A stretch of 64,000 bases of DNA from contig UCMS01000008.1 of the NCBI GenBank assembly GCA_900473805.1, positions 1-64,000 on the forward strand, in the 5' to 3' direction. The notes under the pieces are model-generated. The model had not been told where the DNA came from and made no database searches. It saw only the letters and a program-made list of their open reading frames with translations. This DNA comes from Hyphomicrobiales bacterium. GTDB lineage: Bacteria; Pseudomonadota; Alphaproteobacteria; Rhizobiales; Rhizobiaceae. Shown here piece after piece: positions 34,548 through 43,301 of this stretch. Each line of letters opens with the position of its first letter. Positions within the stretch are counted from its first letter, which is position 1. A program made the translations under genes and the position numbers.

Positions 34548-35483
34548 ATGAAATTCAAGACCATGCTTCTGGCCGCCGCAGCACTGGCGACGACTGCCCT
34601 CAATCCGCTCGGCGCGTCTGCCGCAGACGTGAAGAAGATCGGGCTCGCCGTTTCGAACCTGCAGGCCGACTATTTCAACCAGATCAAGATCGGTGTGGAA
34701 TCCTATGCCAAGGAGAAGGGCATCGAGGTCATCACCGTCGACGCAAAGAACGATAGCGCGACCCAGGTGAGCCAGGTTCAGGATCTGCTGACCCAGGGCA
34801 TCGACGCCTTCATCTACATTCCGGCCGGTGCCGCTGCCGCCGCTGTCCCGACGCGCCTCGCCAAGGAAGCCGGCATCCCGGTCGTCAACGTCGACCGCAA
34901 TGCCGACGACGCTCCGGGCGACACCTTCATCGCTACCGACAACGCCACTTCGGCCTATGAAGTCTGCAAGCACATCATCGGTCTCGCCGGCGGCAAGGGC
35001 AAGATGATCATGATCCACGGCCAAAAGGGCACGACGCCGGAAGTCGAGCGCACTAAGGGCTGCATGAAGGCGATCGGCGAGAATTCCGGTGTGGAACTGG
35101 TTGCAGAACAGTGGAGCGAACAGTGGTCGCAGGCTGAAGGCCTCAACATCGGCCAGAACCTGTTGCAGGCGAACCCGGATGTCTCGCTGATCTTCGCCCA
35201 GGCCGATGGTCTGGCCCTCGGTGCAGCTCAGGCTGTGAAGGTATCGGGCGTCTCGCAGCGCGTTTACGTCGGCGGCTTCGACGGCGACACGACGGCTCTT
35301 CCGATCCTTGCGCAGGGCGGTTTCGACGCCACGGCGACCCAGCAGGTACGCGGCATCGGTCGTCTGGCCGTCGACAGCGCGATCAAGCTCGCTGCCGGCG
35401 AAAAGCTCCCGGCCGAACAGCTGCTTCCGGGCTTCCTGACGACGCCGGAGACCGCGCCGAAGTTCGTCGCCGAGCATCCCTGA
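34548..35483 (+). CDS. Periplasmic sugar-binding protein (RbsB-like, Peripla_BP_4)
   Basis: 311 aa with a Sec signal peptide (MKFKTMLLAAAALATTALNP, cleavage near ASAAD, residue 25). The mature protein has the ribose-binding pattern IGLAVSNLQADYFNQIKIGVE, DAKNDSATQVSQVQDLL, NVDRNAD (ligand-contacting region), GKGKMIMIHG and FAQADGLALGA with a late GGFDGD. GGAGGAG precedes ATG 34548. The 119-bp gap after the permease gene contains a small GGCGG/CCGCC hairpin. The ligand is unknown; pentose, apiose-like sugar or polyol fit the operon. Confidence 0.92.
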   Translation: MKFKTMLLAAAALATTALNPLGASAADVKKIGLAVSNLQADYFNQIKIGVESYAKEKGIEVITVDAKNDSATQVSQVQDLLTQGIDAFIYIPAGAAAAAVPTRLAKEAGIPVVNVDRNADDAPGDTFIATDNATSAYEVCKHIIGLAGGKGKMIMIHGQKGTTPEVERTKGCMKAIGENSGVELVAEQWSEQWSQAEGLNIGQNLLQANPDVSLIFAQADGLALGAAQAVKVSGVSQRVYVGGFDGDTTALPILAQGGFDATATQQVRGIGRLAVDSAIKLAAGEKLPAEQLLPGFLTTPETAPKFVAEHP

Positions 35484-35504
35484 TCCCATCCGGAAGACAG
35501 CGCC

Positions 35505-36998
35505 ATGACTGCCAATGACCTCCCTCCCATCCTCTCGCTCCGGCAGATCCGCAAGGTCTACGGATCGCTCGAGGTCCTGCATGGCATCGACCTCGATGTG
35601 AGAGCGGGTGAAGTCGTGGCGCTGCTCGGTGAAAACGGTGCCGGGAAATCGACCCTGTCCAGGATCATTTCCGGCGCCGTTCAGCAGACGTCCGGAACCA
35701 TGACATGGCTCGGCGCGCCCTATGCGCCAGCCACCCCACGTGCCGCCATGGATGCCGGCGTCGGCATGATCCATCAGGAACTGAAACTGCTTCCGCAATT
35801 GTCGATCGCGGAGAATGTCTTCGTCGGCCGCTATCTCAAGAAAGGCGGGCGCATCGATCGACAGGCCATGGAGGACCGCGCCTACGCGGGCTTGCAGAGA
35901 CTTGGCCTCGACATCTCGCCCCGCCGCCTGGTCGAAGGCCTTTCAACCGCCAAGCAGCAGCTGATCGAAATCGCAAAGGCGATGACGCTGAACGCTAAAC
36001 TGCTGATCCTTGACGAACCGACAGCAGCGCTCGGTGGCGAGGAAACGCAACTCCTGTTCCGGCAGATCGAAAGGCTCAAGGCCGACGGTGTCGGGATCAT
36101 CTACATTTCCCATCGCCTCGAAGAGATCCGGCAGATCGCAGACCGGATCGTGGTCATGCGCGATGGCGCCAAGGTCCAGGAATTCGATCGCGGCGACGTG
36201 CCGATCCGGACCATTGTCGAAGCCATGGTGGGCCGGTCGTTGGACCGCATGTTCCCGGCAGTCCCCGCCCCTGCGGACGACGTGATGCTGGAAGTGCGTG
36301 GGCTCTCATCGCCAACGGGTACATTCCGCAACATCGATTTCGCGGTAAAGCGTGGAGAAGTTTTCGGGATTGCCGGCCTCGTCGGTGCTGGGCGCACCGA
36401 GCTCGTGAGGGCGATCACTGGCGCCGACCCGATCGCTTCCGGCGACGTGGTGCTCAACGGCAAAGTGATTACGCCGCGCTCTCCTCGGGATGCGATCCGC
36501 AACGGCGTCGTTCTGGTGCCGGAGGATCGCAAGCTCCAGGGCCTCGTTCTCGAACACTCGATCACCGAAAACATCGGTTACGCCAATTTTGACGCCGTTT
36601 CGAAAACCGGATTGATGACCTCAAAACGGCTCGGTGCATTCGCCGACGGCTATATCAAGAAATTCGGGGTCAAAGGTCGTGGCGAGCAGAATGCTGGCGA
36701 GCTCTCTGGCGGCAACCAGCAGAAGGTGGTTCTCGCGAAATGGCTGGCCCGCAATCCCAAGGTCGTGGTGCTGGACGAACCGACCCGCGGTATCGATGTC
36801 GGCGCCCGCTCGTCGATCTACGACACCATCATGGAACTCGCCCGCCAGGGCATCGCCGTCATCGTGGTCAGCTCGGACCTCGAGGAGGTGCTCGGCGTCT
36901 CCAACCGGATCATGGTGATGGCACAGGGAAAACAGGCCGGCATTCTCGACCGGGCCGATGCGAATGACGTATCGGTCATGGAACTGGCCACGAGCTGA
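35505..36998 (+). CDS. Sugar ABC transporter ATP-binding protein (RbsA-like, two ATPase domains)
   Basis: 497 aa with two ABC cassettes. The first has Walker A GENGAGKST (about 45-53), signature VEGLSTAKQQ and Walker B LLILDEPTAALGG. The second has a degenerate Walker A (GLVGAGRTEL), signature ELSGGNQQKV and Walker B VVVLDEPTRGID, as expected for RbsA-type proteins. Start ATG 35505, 21 bp after the binding-protein gene. It energises the adjacent permease. Confidence 0.94.
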   Translation: MTANDLPPILSLRQIRKVYGSLEVLHGIDLDVRAGEVVALLGENGAGKSTLSRIISGAVQQTSGTMTWLGAPYAPATPRAAMDAGVGMIHQELKLLPQLSIAENVFVGRYLKKGGRIDRQAMEDRAYAGLQRLGLDISPRRLVEGLSTAKQQLIEIAKAMTLNAKLLILDEPTAALGGEETQLLFRQIERLKADGVGIIYISHRLEEIRQIADRIVVMRDGAKVQEFDRGDVPIRTIVEAMVGRSLDRMFPAVPAPADDVMLEVRGLSSPTGTFRNIDFAVKRGEVFGIAGLVGAGRTELVRAITGADPIASGDVVLNGKVITPRSPRDAIRNGVVLVPEDRKLQGLVLEHSITENIGYANFDAVSKTGLMTSKRLGAFADGYIKKFGVKGRGEQNAGELSGGNQQKVVLAKWLARNPKVVVLDEPTRGIDVGARSSIYDTIMELARQGIAVIVVSSDLEEVLGVSNRIMVMAQGKQAGILDRADANDVSVMELATS

Positions 36999-37016
36999 TT
37001 TGCAGGAGAACGACCC

Positions 37017-37805
37017 ATGTCGGAAATAACTTTGAACGCCCCGAAACTCTTCGATCTTTCGGGCAATGTGGCGCTCGTGACGGGCGCCGGCAGCGGCATC
37101 GGCCAGCGGATCGCGATCGGGCTTGCCCAGTGCGGCGCGGACGTGGCCCTGCTCGACCGCCGCACGGATGACGGTCTGGCGACAACCGCGCGCCACGTGC
37201 AGGCAGCAGGTCGCCGCAGCATCGAAATCGCCACTGACGTGACGCAGTCCGCTGCTCTGAACGATGCGGTCGCCCGCACGGAGGCCGAGCTTGGACCGCT
37301 GACGCTCGCCGTCAACGCCGCCGGCATCGCCAACGCCAATCCGGCGGAGGAGATGGAGGAGGCTCAGTTCCAGACGATGATGGACATCAATCTGAAGGGC
37401 GTCTTCCTCTCCTGCCAGGCCGAAGCCCGCGCCATGCTCAAGAACGGTCGGGGCTCGATCGTCAACATCGCCTCGATGTCCGGCGTCATCGTCAATCGCG
37501 GCCTGAACCAGTGCCACTACAACGCCTCCAAGGCCGGCGTCATCCACATGACGAAGTCGATGGCGATGGAATGGGTCGGTCGCGGCATTCGCGTCAACAC
37601 GATCAGCCCGGGCTATACGGCGACACCGATGAATACGCGGCCCGAAATGGTTCACCAGACGAAACTGTTCGAAGAACAGACCCCGATGCAGCGGATGGCA
37701 ACCGTCGACGAGATGGTTGGCCCCGCCGTCTTCCTGCTGTCCGGCGCATCCAGCTTCGTCACCGGCGTCGATCTTCTGGTCGATGGCGGCTTCTGCTGCT
37801 GGTAA
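37017..37805 (+). CDS. SDR-family polyol/sugar dehydrogenase (2)
   Basis: 262 aa. TGAGSGIG at residues 22-29, NAAGIAN (about 99-105), catalytic Ser in NIASMSG and YNASK (about 165-169). Asp in LLDRRTDD near residue 48 at the end of beta-2 suggests NAD(H). The C-terminus is VDGGFCCW, with an unusual Cys-Cys pair. GGAG precedes ATG 37017, 18 bp after the ATPase gene. As the last gene of the importer operon it probably performs the first oxidation of the imported compound, giving the ketose used by the FGGY kinase (inference). Confidence 0.87.
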   Translation: MSEITLNAPKLFDLSGNVALVTGAGSGIGQRIAIGLAQCGADVALLDRRTDDGLATTARHVQAAGRRSIEIATDVTQSAALNDAVARTEAELGPLTLAVNAAGIANANPAEEMEEAQFQTMMDINLKGVFLSCQAEARAMLKNGRGSIVNIASMSGVIVNRGLNQCHYNASKAGVIHMTKSMAMEWVGRGIRVNTISPGYTATPMNTRPEMVHQTKLFEEQTPMQRMATVDEMVGPAVFLLSGASSFVTGVDLLVDGGFCCW

Positions 37806-37835
37806 CCCCCGCCTCACAAAAGGCCTCCCAAGCCT

Positions 37836-37866
37836 GCACGGTGCCATGCGCACCGTGCTTTTTTTG
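37836..37866 (+). terminator. Intrinsic terminator of the importer operon
   Basis: A 9-bp stem GCACGGTGC (37836-37844) with GCACCGTGC (37850-37858) is followed by a run of seven T. It lies 30 bp after the SDR stop codon. A textbook Rho-independent terminator. Confidence 0.9.
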
Positions 37867-37972
37867 TTTCGCGCCCATGTCAGCAGCAATTGCGACATCC
37901 GCGTCGATTTTTGCTGCACATGCTCAGTTTGCCCTTGAAAAACCGGTGGATTCTCCCCTACTCTTTCCATGT

Positions 37973-38108
37973 TCTCAGGGCGGGGTGAAACTCCCCACCG
38001 GCGGTATCCGGCTTTGCCGGGAGCCCGCGAGCGCTTTCACTCCGGTGAAAGGCAGCAGATCCGGTGCGATGCCGGAGCCGACGGTTAAAGTCCGGATGAA
38101 AGAGAGCA
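37973..38108 (+). promoter_or_regulatory. FMN riboswitch (RFN element)
   Basis: All conserved parts are readable in order: AGGGCGGGGTGAAACTCCCC, ACCGGCGGTA, AGCCCGCGAGC, a variable hairpin, GCAGATCCGGTG, GCCGGAGCCGACGGTTA, AAGTCCGGATGAAAGAGA. It ends 120 bp before ribB. FMN binding is expected to shut off ribB. A CCCTT/AAGGG pairing near 38122-38136 could be part of the expression platform. Confidence 0.95.
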
Positions 38109-38227
38109 TCGGCTATTGCGGCCCCTTGCGAAAGGGAGGCGCTGTGCTGTGTTCGCCCAAGGGATGGAATGGCGACCGTCAGGTCGTGTTTTGACCGCTC
38201 ACGCGGTAACCCTTGAAAGGCACTGGA

Positions 38228-38857
38228 ATGACACTTTCGAAAATTGAAGACGCATTGGAAACACTGGCGCGTGGCGGCATGGTCGTGGTCGTCGATGACG
38301 AGGACCGCGAGAACGAAGGCGATATCATCATCGCCTCGGACCACGTGACCCCTGAAACCATCGCATTCATGATGAAGCATGCCCGCGGGCTTGTGTGCAT
38401 CGCCATGGAAGGCGATCGACTGGATGCCCTCGACATCCCGCTGATGGTTCCCAACAATACGGAATACCTGAAGACGGCATTCACGGTTTCGGTCGATTAC
38501 ATTCACGGAACAACCACAGGCATCTCGGCTGCGGATCGTGCTGCCACCGTCCGTGCCCTGATGGACCCGAACGCCTCTGCGGACGATTTCGCCCGGCCCG
38601 GCCACATCTTCCCGCTGCGCGCGCATCCGTCCGGCGTCCTGGGACGGCCTGGCCATACGGAAGCGGCCGTGGATCTTGCACGTCTGATCGGCGCCCAACC
38701 CTCCGGTGTGATCTGCGAGGTCGCCAACGACGACGGCACGATGGCGCGGTTGCCCGATCTCATCGCGTTCTGCAAGTTGCATGACCTGCCGCTCATATCG
38801 ATCGAGGATCTGATCCGATACAGGGCGGCCCATCAGGCAGCTGCAGCCGCGGCCTGA
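38228..38857 (+). CDS. ribB: 3,4-Dihydroxy-2-butanone 4-phosphate synthase
   Basis: 209 aa, the length of a stand-alone RibB without a GTP cyclohydrolase II domain. Catalytic DDEDRENEGD at residues 25-34, ARGLVC, RPGHIFPLRA (about 121-130), GHTEAAVDL and GVICEV. It converts ribulose 5-phosphate to 3,4-dihydroxy-2-butanone 4-phosphate and formate for riboflavin synthesis. ATG 38228 with AAAGG upstream; an in-frame TTG at 38213 is less likely. Controlled by the FMN riboswitch just upstream. It stands alone, apart from other rib genes. Confidence 0.95.
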   Translation: MTLSKIEDALETLARGGMVVVVDDEDRENEGDIIIASDHVTPETIAFMMKHARGLVCIAMEGDRLDALDIPLMVPNNTEYLKTAFTVSVDYIHGTTTGISAADRAATVRALMDPNASADDFARPGHIFPLRAHPSGVLGRPGHTEAAVDLARLIGAQPSGVICEVANDDGTMARLPDLIAFCKLHDLPLISIEDLIRYRAAHQAAAAAA

Positions 38858-38881
38858 ACCCACGCAGGGGGCTCTGCCCCC

Positions 38882-38904
38882 GAACACGGTTTGAGCCCGT
38901 GTTC
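38882..38904. terminator. Hairpins between convergent ribB and pseudoazurin genes
   Basis: GAACACGG (38882-38889) pairs with CCGTGTTC (38897-38904); just before it a GGGGGC-TCT-GCCCCC hairpin occurs at about 38867-38881. They lie in the 92-bp gap between convergent genes. T-runs are lacking, so termination is only plausible. Confidence 0.45.
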
Positions 38905-38949
38905 AGTGGCGGATGCGGATCCCCCCATTGCGGGCGGTAGAGACCTTGA

Positions 38950-39393
38950 TCACTTCGCCGCGGCAACGGCCGCGTCGATCCGCTCACGCGCCTTCTTCGG
39001 CAGCTTCACTGCGTTAAAGGCATCCAAATTGGCGGCCGGAGCATCGCCGACGAGGATGGCCGCCACCATGCCCATGCCGACATGCGGTGCGCATTTGACG
39101 CCGTAGAGACCGGGCACGTCGAAGGTCACCTTGATCTGTTCGTTCATCTTGCCCTTGAACTCGGTCGCGCCGTCCGGGATCATTCCCTTGATGGATTCGG
39201 CATTGTGGCCCTTGTCGGTCGGGATGAAGGTGACGGTATCACCGGCTGCGATCTTCAGGCCGGACGGTTCGAAGACCATGGCACCATCGGCGCCCTTGTT
39301 CAGCAGTTTCACCTCGAAATCGGCCGCAGCGGCGATGCAGGGAAGTGCCAGTGCGAGGGCTGCAACGGCGGCGATCATGCTTGGATATCTCAT
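38950..39393 (-). CDS. paz: Pseudoazurin, periplasmic blue-copper electron carrier
   Basis: 147 aa with a Sec signal peptide ([14 protein letters not shown], cleavage near residue 23-24). The cupredoxin domain has type-1 copper ligands His in KGHNAES, then Cys, His and Met in [14 protein letters not shown] 39393 has AGGAG upstream. Pseudoazurin donates electrons to copper nitrite reductase (NirK), which is encoded 1.9 kb away. A TTG-N8-CAA box lies at 39466-39479, about 75 bp before the start, indicating NnrR/FNR-type control. Confidence 0.93.
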   Translation of the reverse strand: MRYPSMIAAVAALALALPCIAAAADFEVKLLNKGADGAMVFEPSGLKIAAGDTVTFIPTDKGHNAESIKGMIPDGATEFKGKMNEQIKVTFDVPGLYGVKCAPHVGMGMVAAILVGDAPAANLDAFNAVKLPKKARERIDAAVAAAK

Positions 39394-39465
39394 TGTCAGT
39401 CTCCTGTGTGCGGGAACGCTGTCGTTCCGTTGAGACAGACATAGGCGCCCCGAAGGCCGGCTTCT

Positions 39466-39479
39466 TTGCGCAAAATCAA
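39466..39479. promoter_or_regulatory. NnrR/DNR-type box upstream of pseudoazurin
   Basis: TTG-CGCAAAAT-CAA. It fits the TTG-N8-CAA half-sites of Crp/Fnr-family denitrification regulators and is placed 73-86 bp before the pseudoazurin start. Confidence 0.6.
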
Positions 39480-39510
39480 GTAGCCGGGCAGTCGTTGCAC
39501 GCCGCGGCAC

Positions 39511-40212
39511 TCACTTCCGTTCGGCTGTGGCTGTCGCGAGCTGCTCGAGTGCGGTCAGGTTGGTGACAAGGAGTTTCTGGCGCCCGCCCTCAATCAGTCC
39601 CTTGCCCTCCCAAGCGCTGAAGATGCGCGAGACTGTGTGCAGGGTGGTGCCGGTCATCTCGGCAATGTCCTGCCGGGAGATGGGGAAATCGATGCGCAGA
39701 CCCGAAGGCTCGGCGCGACCGGCCTTTTTCGCCAGCCGAACGACCGTATGGGCGACCCGGCGCTCGACCTCCTGGGTCGACATTTCCCGGATGCGAACAT
39801 GGGCTTCTTCCAGTCTCTGGCCGATCGTCTCCATGGCGCTGACGGCAAGACGGGGATTGTGCTCGACGAAGTTCGGCCAGAGATCCGTCGGCCAGCACAG
39901 CGTGACGCTGTCGACGGCAGCAATCGCTGTGCCGGGATAGTCGGCGCGCTGGAGGGCCTTGGCAAAGCCGAAGAGATCACCGGGATGGACCATGCGCACG
40001 ATAATCTGCTGACCATCGGCCGTCACCTGCGTGACCTTCAAACGGCCATGCAACAGCAGAAAGAAGTTCTGCGCCGGCTCACCCTGCTCGAACACGGTTT
40101 CACCGATCGGCACGCGTCTCGACTGGGCCGGTACGAGCAGACGGTCGAGCTCGTCATCGGTCATGCGATCGAAGAGAGGCAGCGATTTGATGATCGTCCG
40201 GTCGAGTTTCAA
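39511..40212 (-). CDS. nnrR: Crp/Fnr-family regulator of denitrification (NnrR type)
   Basis: 233 aa. An N-terminal cyclic-nucleotide-like sensory fold (about 10-125) and a C-terminal HTH with ISRQDIAEMTGTTLHTVSRIFSAWE (about 172-196). The cysteines needed for an FNR iron-sulfur cluster are absent, which fits the NnrR/DNR group that senses NO via heme. Start TTG 40212 with AAGGA upstream. It lies between nirV and pseudoazurin, as in other Rhizobiaceae denitrifiers. Six TTG-N8-CAA boxes in the surrounding promoters are its predicted targets. Its own upstream region has none, so it may be co-transcribed with nirKV. Confidence 0.8.
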   Translation of the reverse strand: MKLDRTIIKSLPLFDRMTDDELDRLLVPAQSRRVPIGETVFEQGEPAQNFFLLLHGRLKVTQVTADGQQIIVRMVHPGDLFGFAKALQRADYPGTAIAAVDSVTLCWPTDLWPNFVEHNPRLAVSAMETIGQRLEEAHVRIREMSTQEVERRVAHTVVRLAKKAGRAEPSGLRIDFPISRQDIAEMTGTTLHTVSRIFSAWEGKGLIEGGRQKLLVTNLTALEQLATATAERK

Positions 40213-40310
40213 AACGGCTTCCTTCGCCCAGGCGCATGTCGCATCGGCCAGGTCGGAAACCGGCCGCTTCGCGATGAGAAGGCGCTCATGCGAAGCGGGG
40301 GCAAGCTACA

Positions 40311-41204
40311 TCAATGCGGCTGAAGAGCAAAGAGGAAGGAGGCATACCAGCGGGTGTCCTTGACCAGCCGGAAGCCGACGTGATCCGGCGGCACGCCCAC
40401 GGCACAGCCGCCGCTTTTCGGGTCGCGGATGAAGGAGCTCAGCGGCGCGCGATGCTTGCCCGACGCAATGTAGACACCACAGCTTTCCACGGCGTTCGCC
40501 TTGCCGTTGGCAGCCAGATCGACGCGCCGATTGCAGGTCGAGGTCCATTCCCAGACGTTGCCGGCGAAATCGGCAAGACCCGACCTGTTCTCGCCAAAGC
40601 TGCCATAGGGCATGGGTTCGGGATCGCGGGAGCGCTTGCGGGCCGCCTCGCGTTCATAATCGGCAAGCCAGCGCAGCGCGGGATTGCCGCTGTCGGCATC
40701 TATGCCAAGGGCATCATCGGGAAAATCCTCGGCAGCGGCAAAGGCGAGTTCGCGATCCTCGGGCAATCGCCAGAGCGAGCCCGTCTTCTCTGTCAGCCAC
40801 TTTGCATAGAGGGTCGCATCGTCGTAGCTCACGCCCGTGACCGGCATGTCGGCGCGCGACGCCGTCGTTGTTTCGCGGGCAGGGCAGGCTCCATCAGCCG
40901 TACAGGCGTCGTAGTCCAGAGTGCTCACCTGGTACTTCATGATGGTCAGCGGACGTCCTACCGTCTCATCTGCCTTTGGGCCGTCGACTGCAAATCCACC
41001 GCGATAAAATTCGCCCGGCTGGCGGTAGGCAAATGTGCCGGGCTCAACGGTGATCACGGACGGTTCCGGCAGCGCGGAGGGAGCAATACGGACGAGGCCC
41101 GCCTGCAGAACGACTGCTGCGGAAAGAGCGGCGATCAAGCCCATCGGCAAGAGGAGCGAAGTGATGGCCTTGTGCGGCAAGGGGGCGGATATCGAGGTGA
41201 GCAT
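40311..41204 (-). CDS. nirV: NirV, formylglycine-generating-enzyme-like protein
   Basis: 297 aa. An N-terminal hydrophobic segment (about 12-35) suggests export or membrane anchoring. The rest is an FGE-sulfatase/SUMF1 domain: GTFAYRQPGEF, DMPVTGVSYDDATLYAKWL, WRLPEDRELAFAA, LADFAGNVWEWTSTC and VGFRLVKD. NirV accompanies nirK in many denitrifiers, but its role is unclear; it is not required for nitrite reductase activity in tested strains (established). It is 68 bp after nirK on the same strand, so co-transcribed. Confidence 0.9.
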   Translation of the reverse strand: MLTSISAPLPHKAITSLLLPMGLIAALSAAVVLQAGLVRIAPSALPEPSVITVEPGTFAYRQPGEFYRGGFAVDGPKADETVGRPLTIMKYQVSTLDYDACTADGACPARETTTASRADMPVTGVSYDDATLYAKWLTEKTGSLWRLPEDRELAFAAAEDFPDDALGIDADSGNPALRWLADYEREAARKRSRDPEPMPYGSFGENRSGLADFAGNVWEWTSTCNRRVDLAANGKANAVESCGVYIASGKHRAPLSSFIRDPKSGGCAVGVPPDHVGFRLVKDTRWYASFLFALQPH

Positions 41205-41272
41205 TGAGCAATCCTCACGGAGCGCGGGCAGGGTCGAAGGGCGCCTTTCGCGGGCGCCCTCCGGCAGTTCGA

Positions 41273-42412
41273 TCAGCTTTCCGGCTTCACCACGGCGGTC
41301 ATCAGATCGTCGTTCCAGTCACCGGTGACCTTGAAATGGGCGGCCGCGCCCTTTTCGAAGGCCTCGATCAGGTTGTGGTTGACATAGGCGTAGATGCCGG
41401 GCTGCTGGAATGTGTAGTAGGCAGCACCAGCCGCCCCGCCGGGAATGAACCAGGTTTCCTGGTCGAGTTCCGGGGGATTGGCGAACTTGCCGGTCGCCCA
41501 GACATAGTCGCCATGACCGCCGATCAGGTGCGGGCGGGTGTCGCGGTTTGCCTGCGAGTGGACGATGAGGACGCGGTCGCCGACTTCTGCCGTCATCGCG
41601 TTGTCGCCGGTCAGAGCTCCCACCGCACCGTTGAAGACGATGTGGCTCGGGGTGAGTGTGTTCATGACTTCAAGCACATCCGCATAGGCGTCGCCGGCGC
41701 TTTCGTATTTCTTGTAGTTGCCGTCGGCATCCTTGGGCACATAGAAGTCCTGCTCACCGACATAGTAGATCTTGTCGTAAGCCAGCTCATTGCCCTTGTG
41801 ATCCGTCAGCCCTTCCCGCGGCAGGACCATGATCGCGCCGTTCATGCCCGAGGTGACGTGCCAGGGAACCATCCCGGGAGGTGCGCAGTGATAGACGAAG
41901 ACGCCGGCCTTCGTCGCCTTGAAACGCAAGACCGCCTTCTCCCCAGGATTGACCAGCGTCAGCGCACCGCCGCCGAGCGCACCGGTGGCCGAGTGGAAGT
42001 CGATGTTGTGCTGGAGTGTATTGGTATCCGGATTGATCAGCGTCAGTTCCACATAGTCGTTCTGGTGCACGACCATCAGCGGGCCGGGAACAGAGCCGTT
42101 GAAGGTCATGGCGTGCACCTCGGTCCCGGCATCGTCGACGACGATCTTCTTTTCTTCGATCGTCAACGTGAACTCGACAACTTTCGGGGCGCCTTCGGCC
42201 TTCTGTGCATGGGCATGGACAAAAGGCGGACGGACGAGGTCGACCTTTACCCGTTCGAGTTTGGCGATATCTGCGGCGACGGCGGCGGCGTCGGTCTTGA
42301 TGGCTCCGCCCTCGGCACGCGCCACGGTCGAAGCGAAGAGCGGCGCAAGGGCTCCGGCGATCGCGGCTCCCGTCAGCATCGTGCGGCGTGTGAGTGTGAG
42401 GCTCTGGGTCAT
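41273..42412 (-). CDS. nirK: Copper-containing nitrite reductase
   Basis: 379 aa. A Tat leader ([16 protein letters not shown]) gives a periplasmic enzyme. Two cupredoxin domains: the first has type-1/type-2 copper ligands in [27 protein letters not shown]; the second supplies the inter-subunit His ([10 protein letters not shown] and later [11 protein letters not shown]). It reduces nitrite to NO using electrons from pseudoazurin. The ATG at 42412 has AGGAG eight bases upstream; an upstream GTG overlaps the site. Two TTG-N8-CAA boxes lie upstream. nirV follows directly. Confidence 0.97.
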   Translation of the reverse strand: MTQSLTLTRRTMLTGAAIAGALAPLFASTVARAEGGAIKTDAAAVAADIAKLERVKVDLVRPPFVHAHAQKAEGAPKVVEFTLTIEEKKIVVDDAGTEVHAMTFNGSVPGPLMVVHQNDYVELTLINPDTNTLQHNIDFHSATGALGGGALTLVNPGEKAVLRFKATKAGVFVYHCAPPGMVPWHVTSGMNGAIMVLPREGLTDHKGNELAYDKIYYVGEQDFYVPKDADGNYKKYESAGDAYADVLEVMNTLTPSHIVFNGAVGALTGDNAMTAEVGDRVLIVHSQANRDTRPHLIGGHGDYVWATGKFANPPELDQETWFIPGGAAGAAYYTFQQPGIYAYVNHNLIEAFEKGAAAHFKVTGDWNDDLMTAVVKPES

Positions 42413-42490
42413 GTCAGTCACTCCTGTGGAAAGAGCGAAGCGTCAACCGCTCCGTTGCTTTCCGTTGTACGACCAAACCGACGTTTCTAT

Positions 42491-42504
42491 TTGTTGCGGA
42501 ACAA
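42491..42504. promoter_or_regulatory. NnrR-type box, proximal, upstream of nirK
   Basis: TTG-TTGCGGAA-CAA, 79-92 bp before the nirK ATG, a distance suited to class II activation. Confidence 0.65.
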
Positions 42505-42563
42505 ATTCGGAAGGAAATGCGCCACCTCATGCTTCCGATCGACAAGAATAAATTCGCATGCTG

Positions 42564-42577
42564 TTGATGTGGATCAA
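42564..42577. promoter_or_regulatory. FNR/FixK-type box, distal, upstream of nirK
   Basis: TTGAT-GTGG-ATCAA, a perfect FNR/FixK consensus palindrome, 152-165 bp before the nirK ATG. It differs from the other boxes by the extra AT/AT, so a second regulator (FnrN/FixK) may bind it. Confidence 0.7.
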
Positions 42578-42694
42578 GACAATCTCAAAAGTAGGCAGCA
42601 GGGCTCTCTCGCGCACGCAAACACGCCCGGACGCGGCGCCCGGAAAACTCGGAAATGGTGTCATGTCTTCGAAGAGTGCCCCGGGATGGGAGCG

Positions 42695-43210
42695 TCAGTG
42701 GCCGCCGACCCGGATCAGCATCCGGTAATTCGAACCGTTCATATCCGGCTTTCCGACCCACTGGTGACCAAGCTTCTCGAGTTCCGGCATCAGAAACACG
42801 GGTTCGTCGGAGAAGAGCGCGAAAAGGACTTCACCCGGCTCCATGAGATCGATGCGGGACAGGACCTTCTCCATCGGAACCGGTGGTTCCTGCCCGACGA
42901 GATCGAGTTGCCACAAGGGGTCGGGCCAGCCGGCCGCTTCCTCGGCTCCGGTCGATACGGCGATGTTGCCGGCAGCGCTCGGGATGGGAGAGAACAGGAC
43001 TTCCCAGTCGCCGTGATCCAGTTCGTTGATTTCGGCATCAAAGCCGCGTCTCGCCATGACGGTCAGCAGCGGTGTCGGGCGGAAGGTCGCCAGCAGGCGC
43101 AGTCCTTCGCCCGGCTGAAGGGCCTGCACCGCCTGCATGATCGCCGGAAAGGGCTCGCCGCCCTCTTTCAGGATCGGTCGGACATCGAGGTCCTTGAAAC
43201 GTGACGACAT
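42695..43210 (-). CDS. DUF2249-domain protein
   Basis: 171 aa with one or two DUF2249/SirA-like units (LDVRPILKEGGEPFPAIMQAVQALQPGEGLRLLATFRPTPL near the start, a second LVGQEPPVPMEKVLSRIDLMEPGEV half later). Such proteins often accompany denitrification and NO genes and resemble TusA-like folds. No catalytic Cys is seen. It lies 91 bp after another DUF2249 gene that has an NnrR box, so probably belongs to that operon. Function unknown. Confidence 0.8.
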   Translation of the reverse strand: MSSRFKDLDVRPILKEGGEPFPAIMQAVQALQPGEGLRLLATFRPTPLLTVMARRGFDAEINELDHGDWEVLFSPIPSAAGNIAVSTGAEEAAGWPDPLWQLDLVGQEPPVPMEKVLSRIDLMEPGEVLFALFSDEPVFLMPELEKLGHQWVGKPDMNGSNYRMLIRVGGH

Positions 43211-43301
43211 CGGCTTTCCCTCCTCCGGAACCGGCGTCCGCAGCGCTTACCGTCCGGTTCCCATCAGGCGCGACATGGCGGGCACGTCGCGCCTTTCTTC
43301 T

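Noticed and set aside
34215-35798. Long minus-strand open frame (527 codons) across the sugar permease, binding-protein and ATPase genes
   Set aside because: It overlaps genes with strong family matches and ribosome sites on the plus strand; its translation shows no family features.
36621-37970. 449-codon minus-strand frame opposite the ABC ATPase end and the SDR gene
   Set aside because: Antisense to two well-supported genes.
41204-43204. 666-codon plus-strand frame across nirK and a DUF2249 gene
   Set aside because: nirK on the other strand is certain; the frame has no ribosome site and no motifs.
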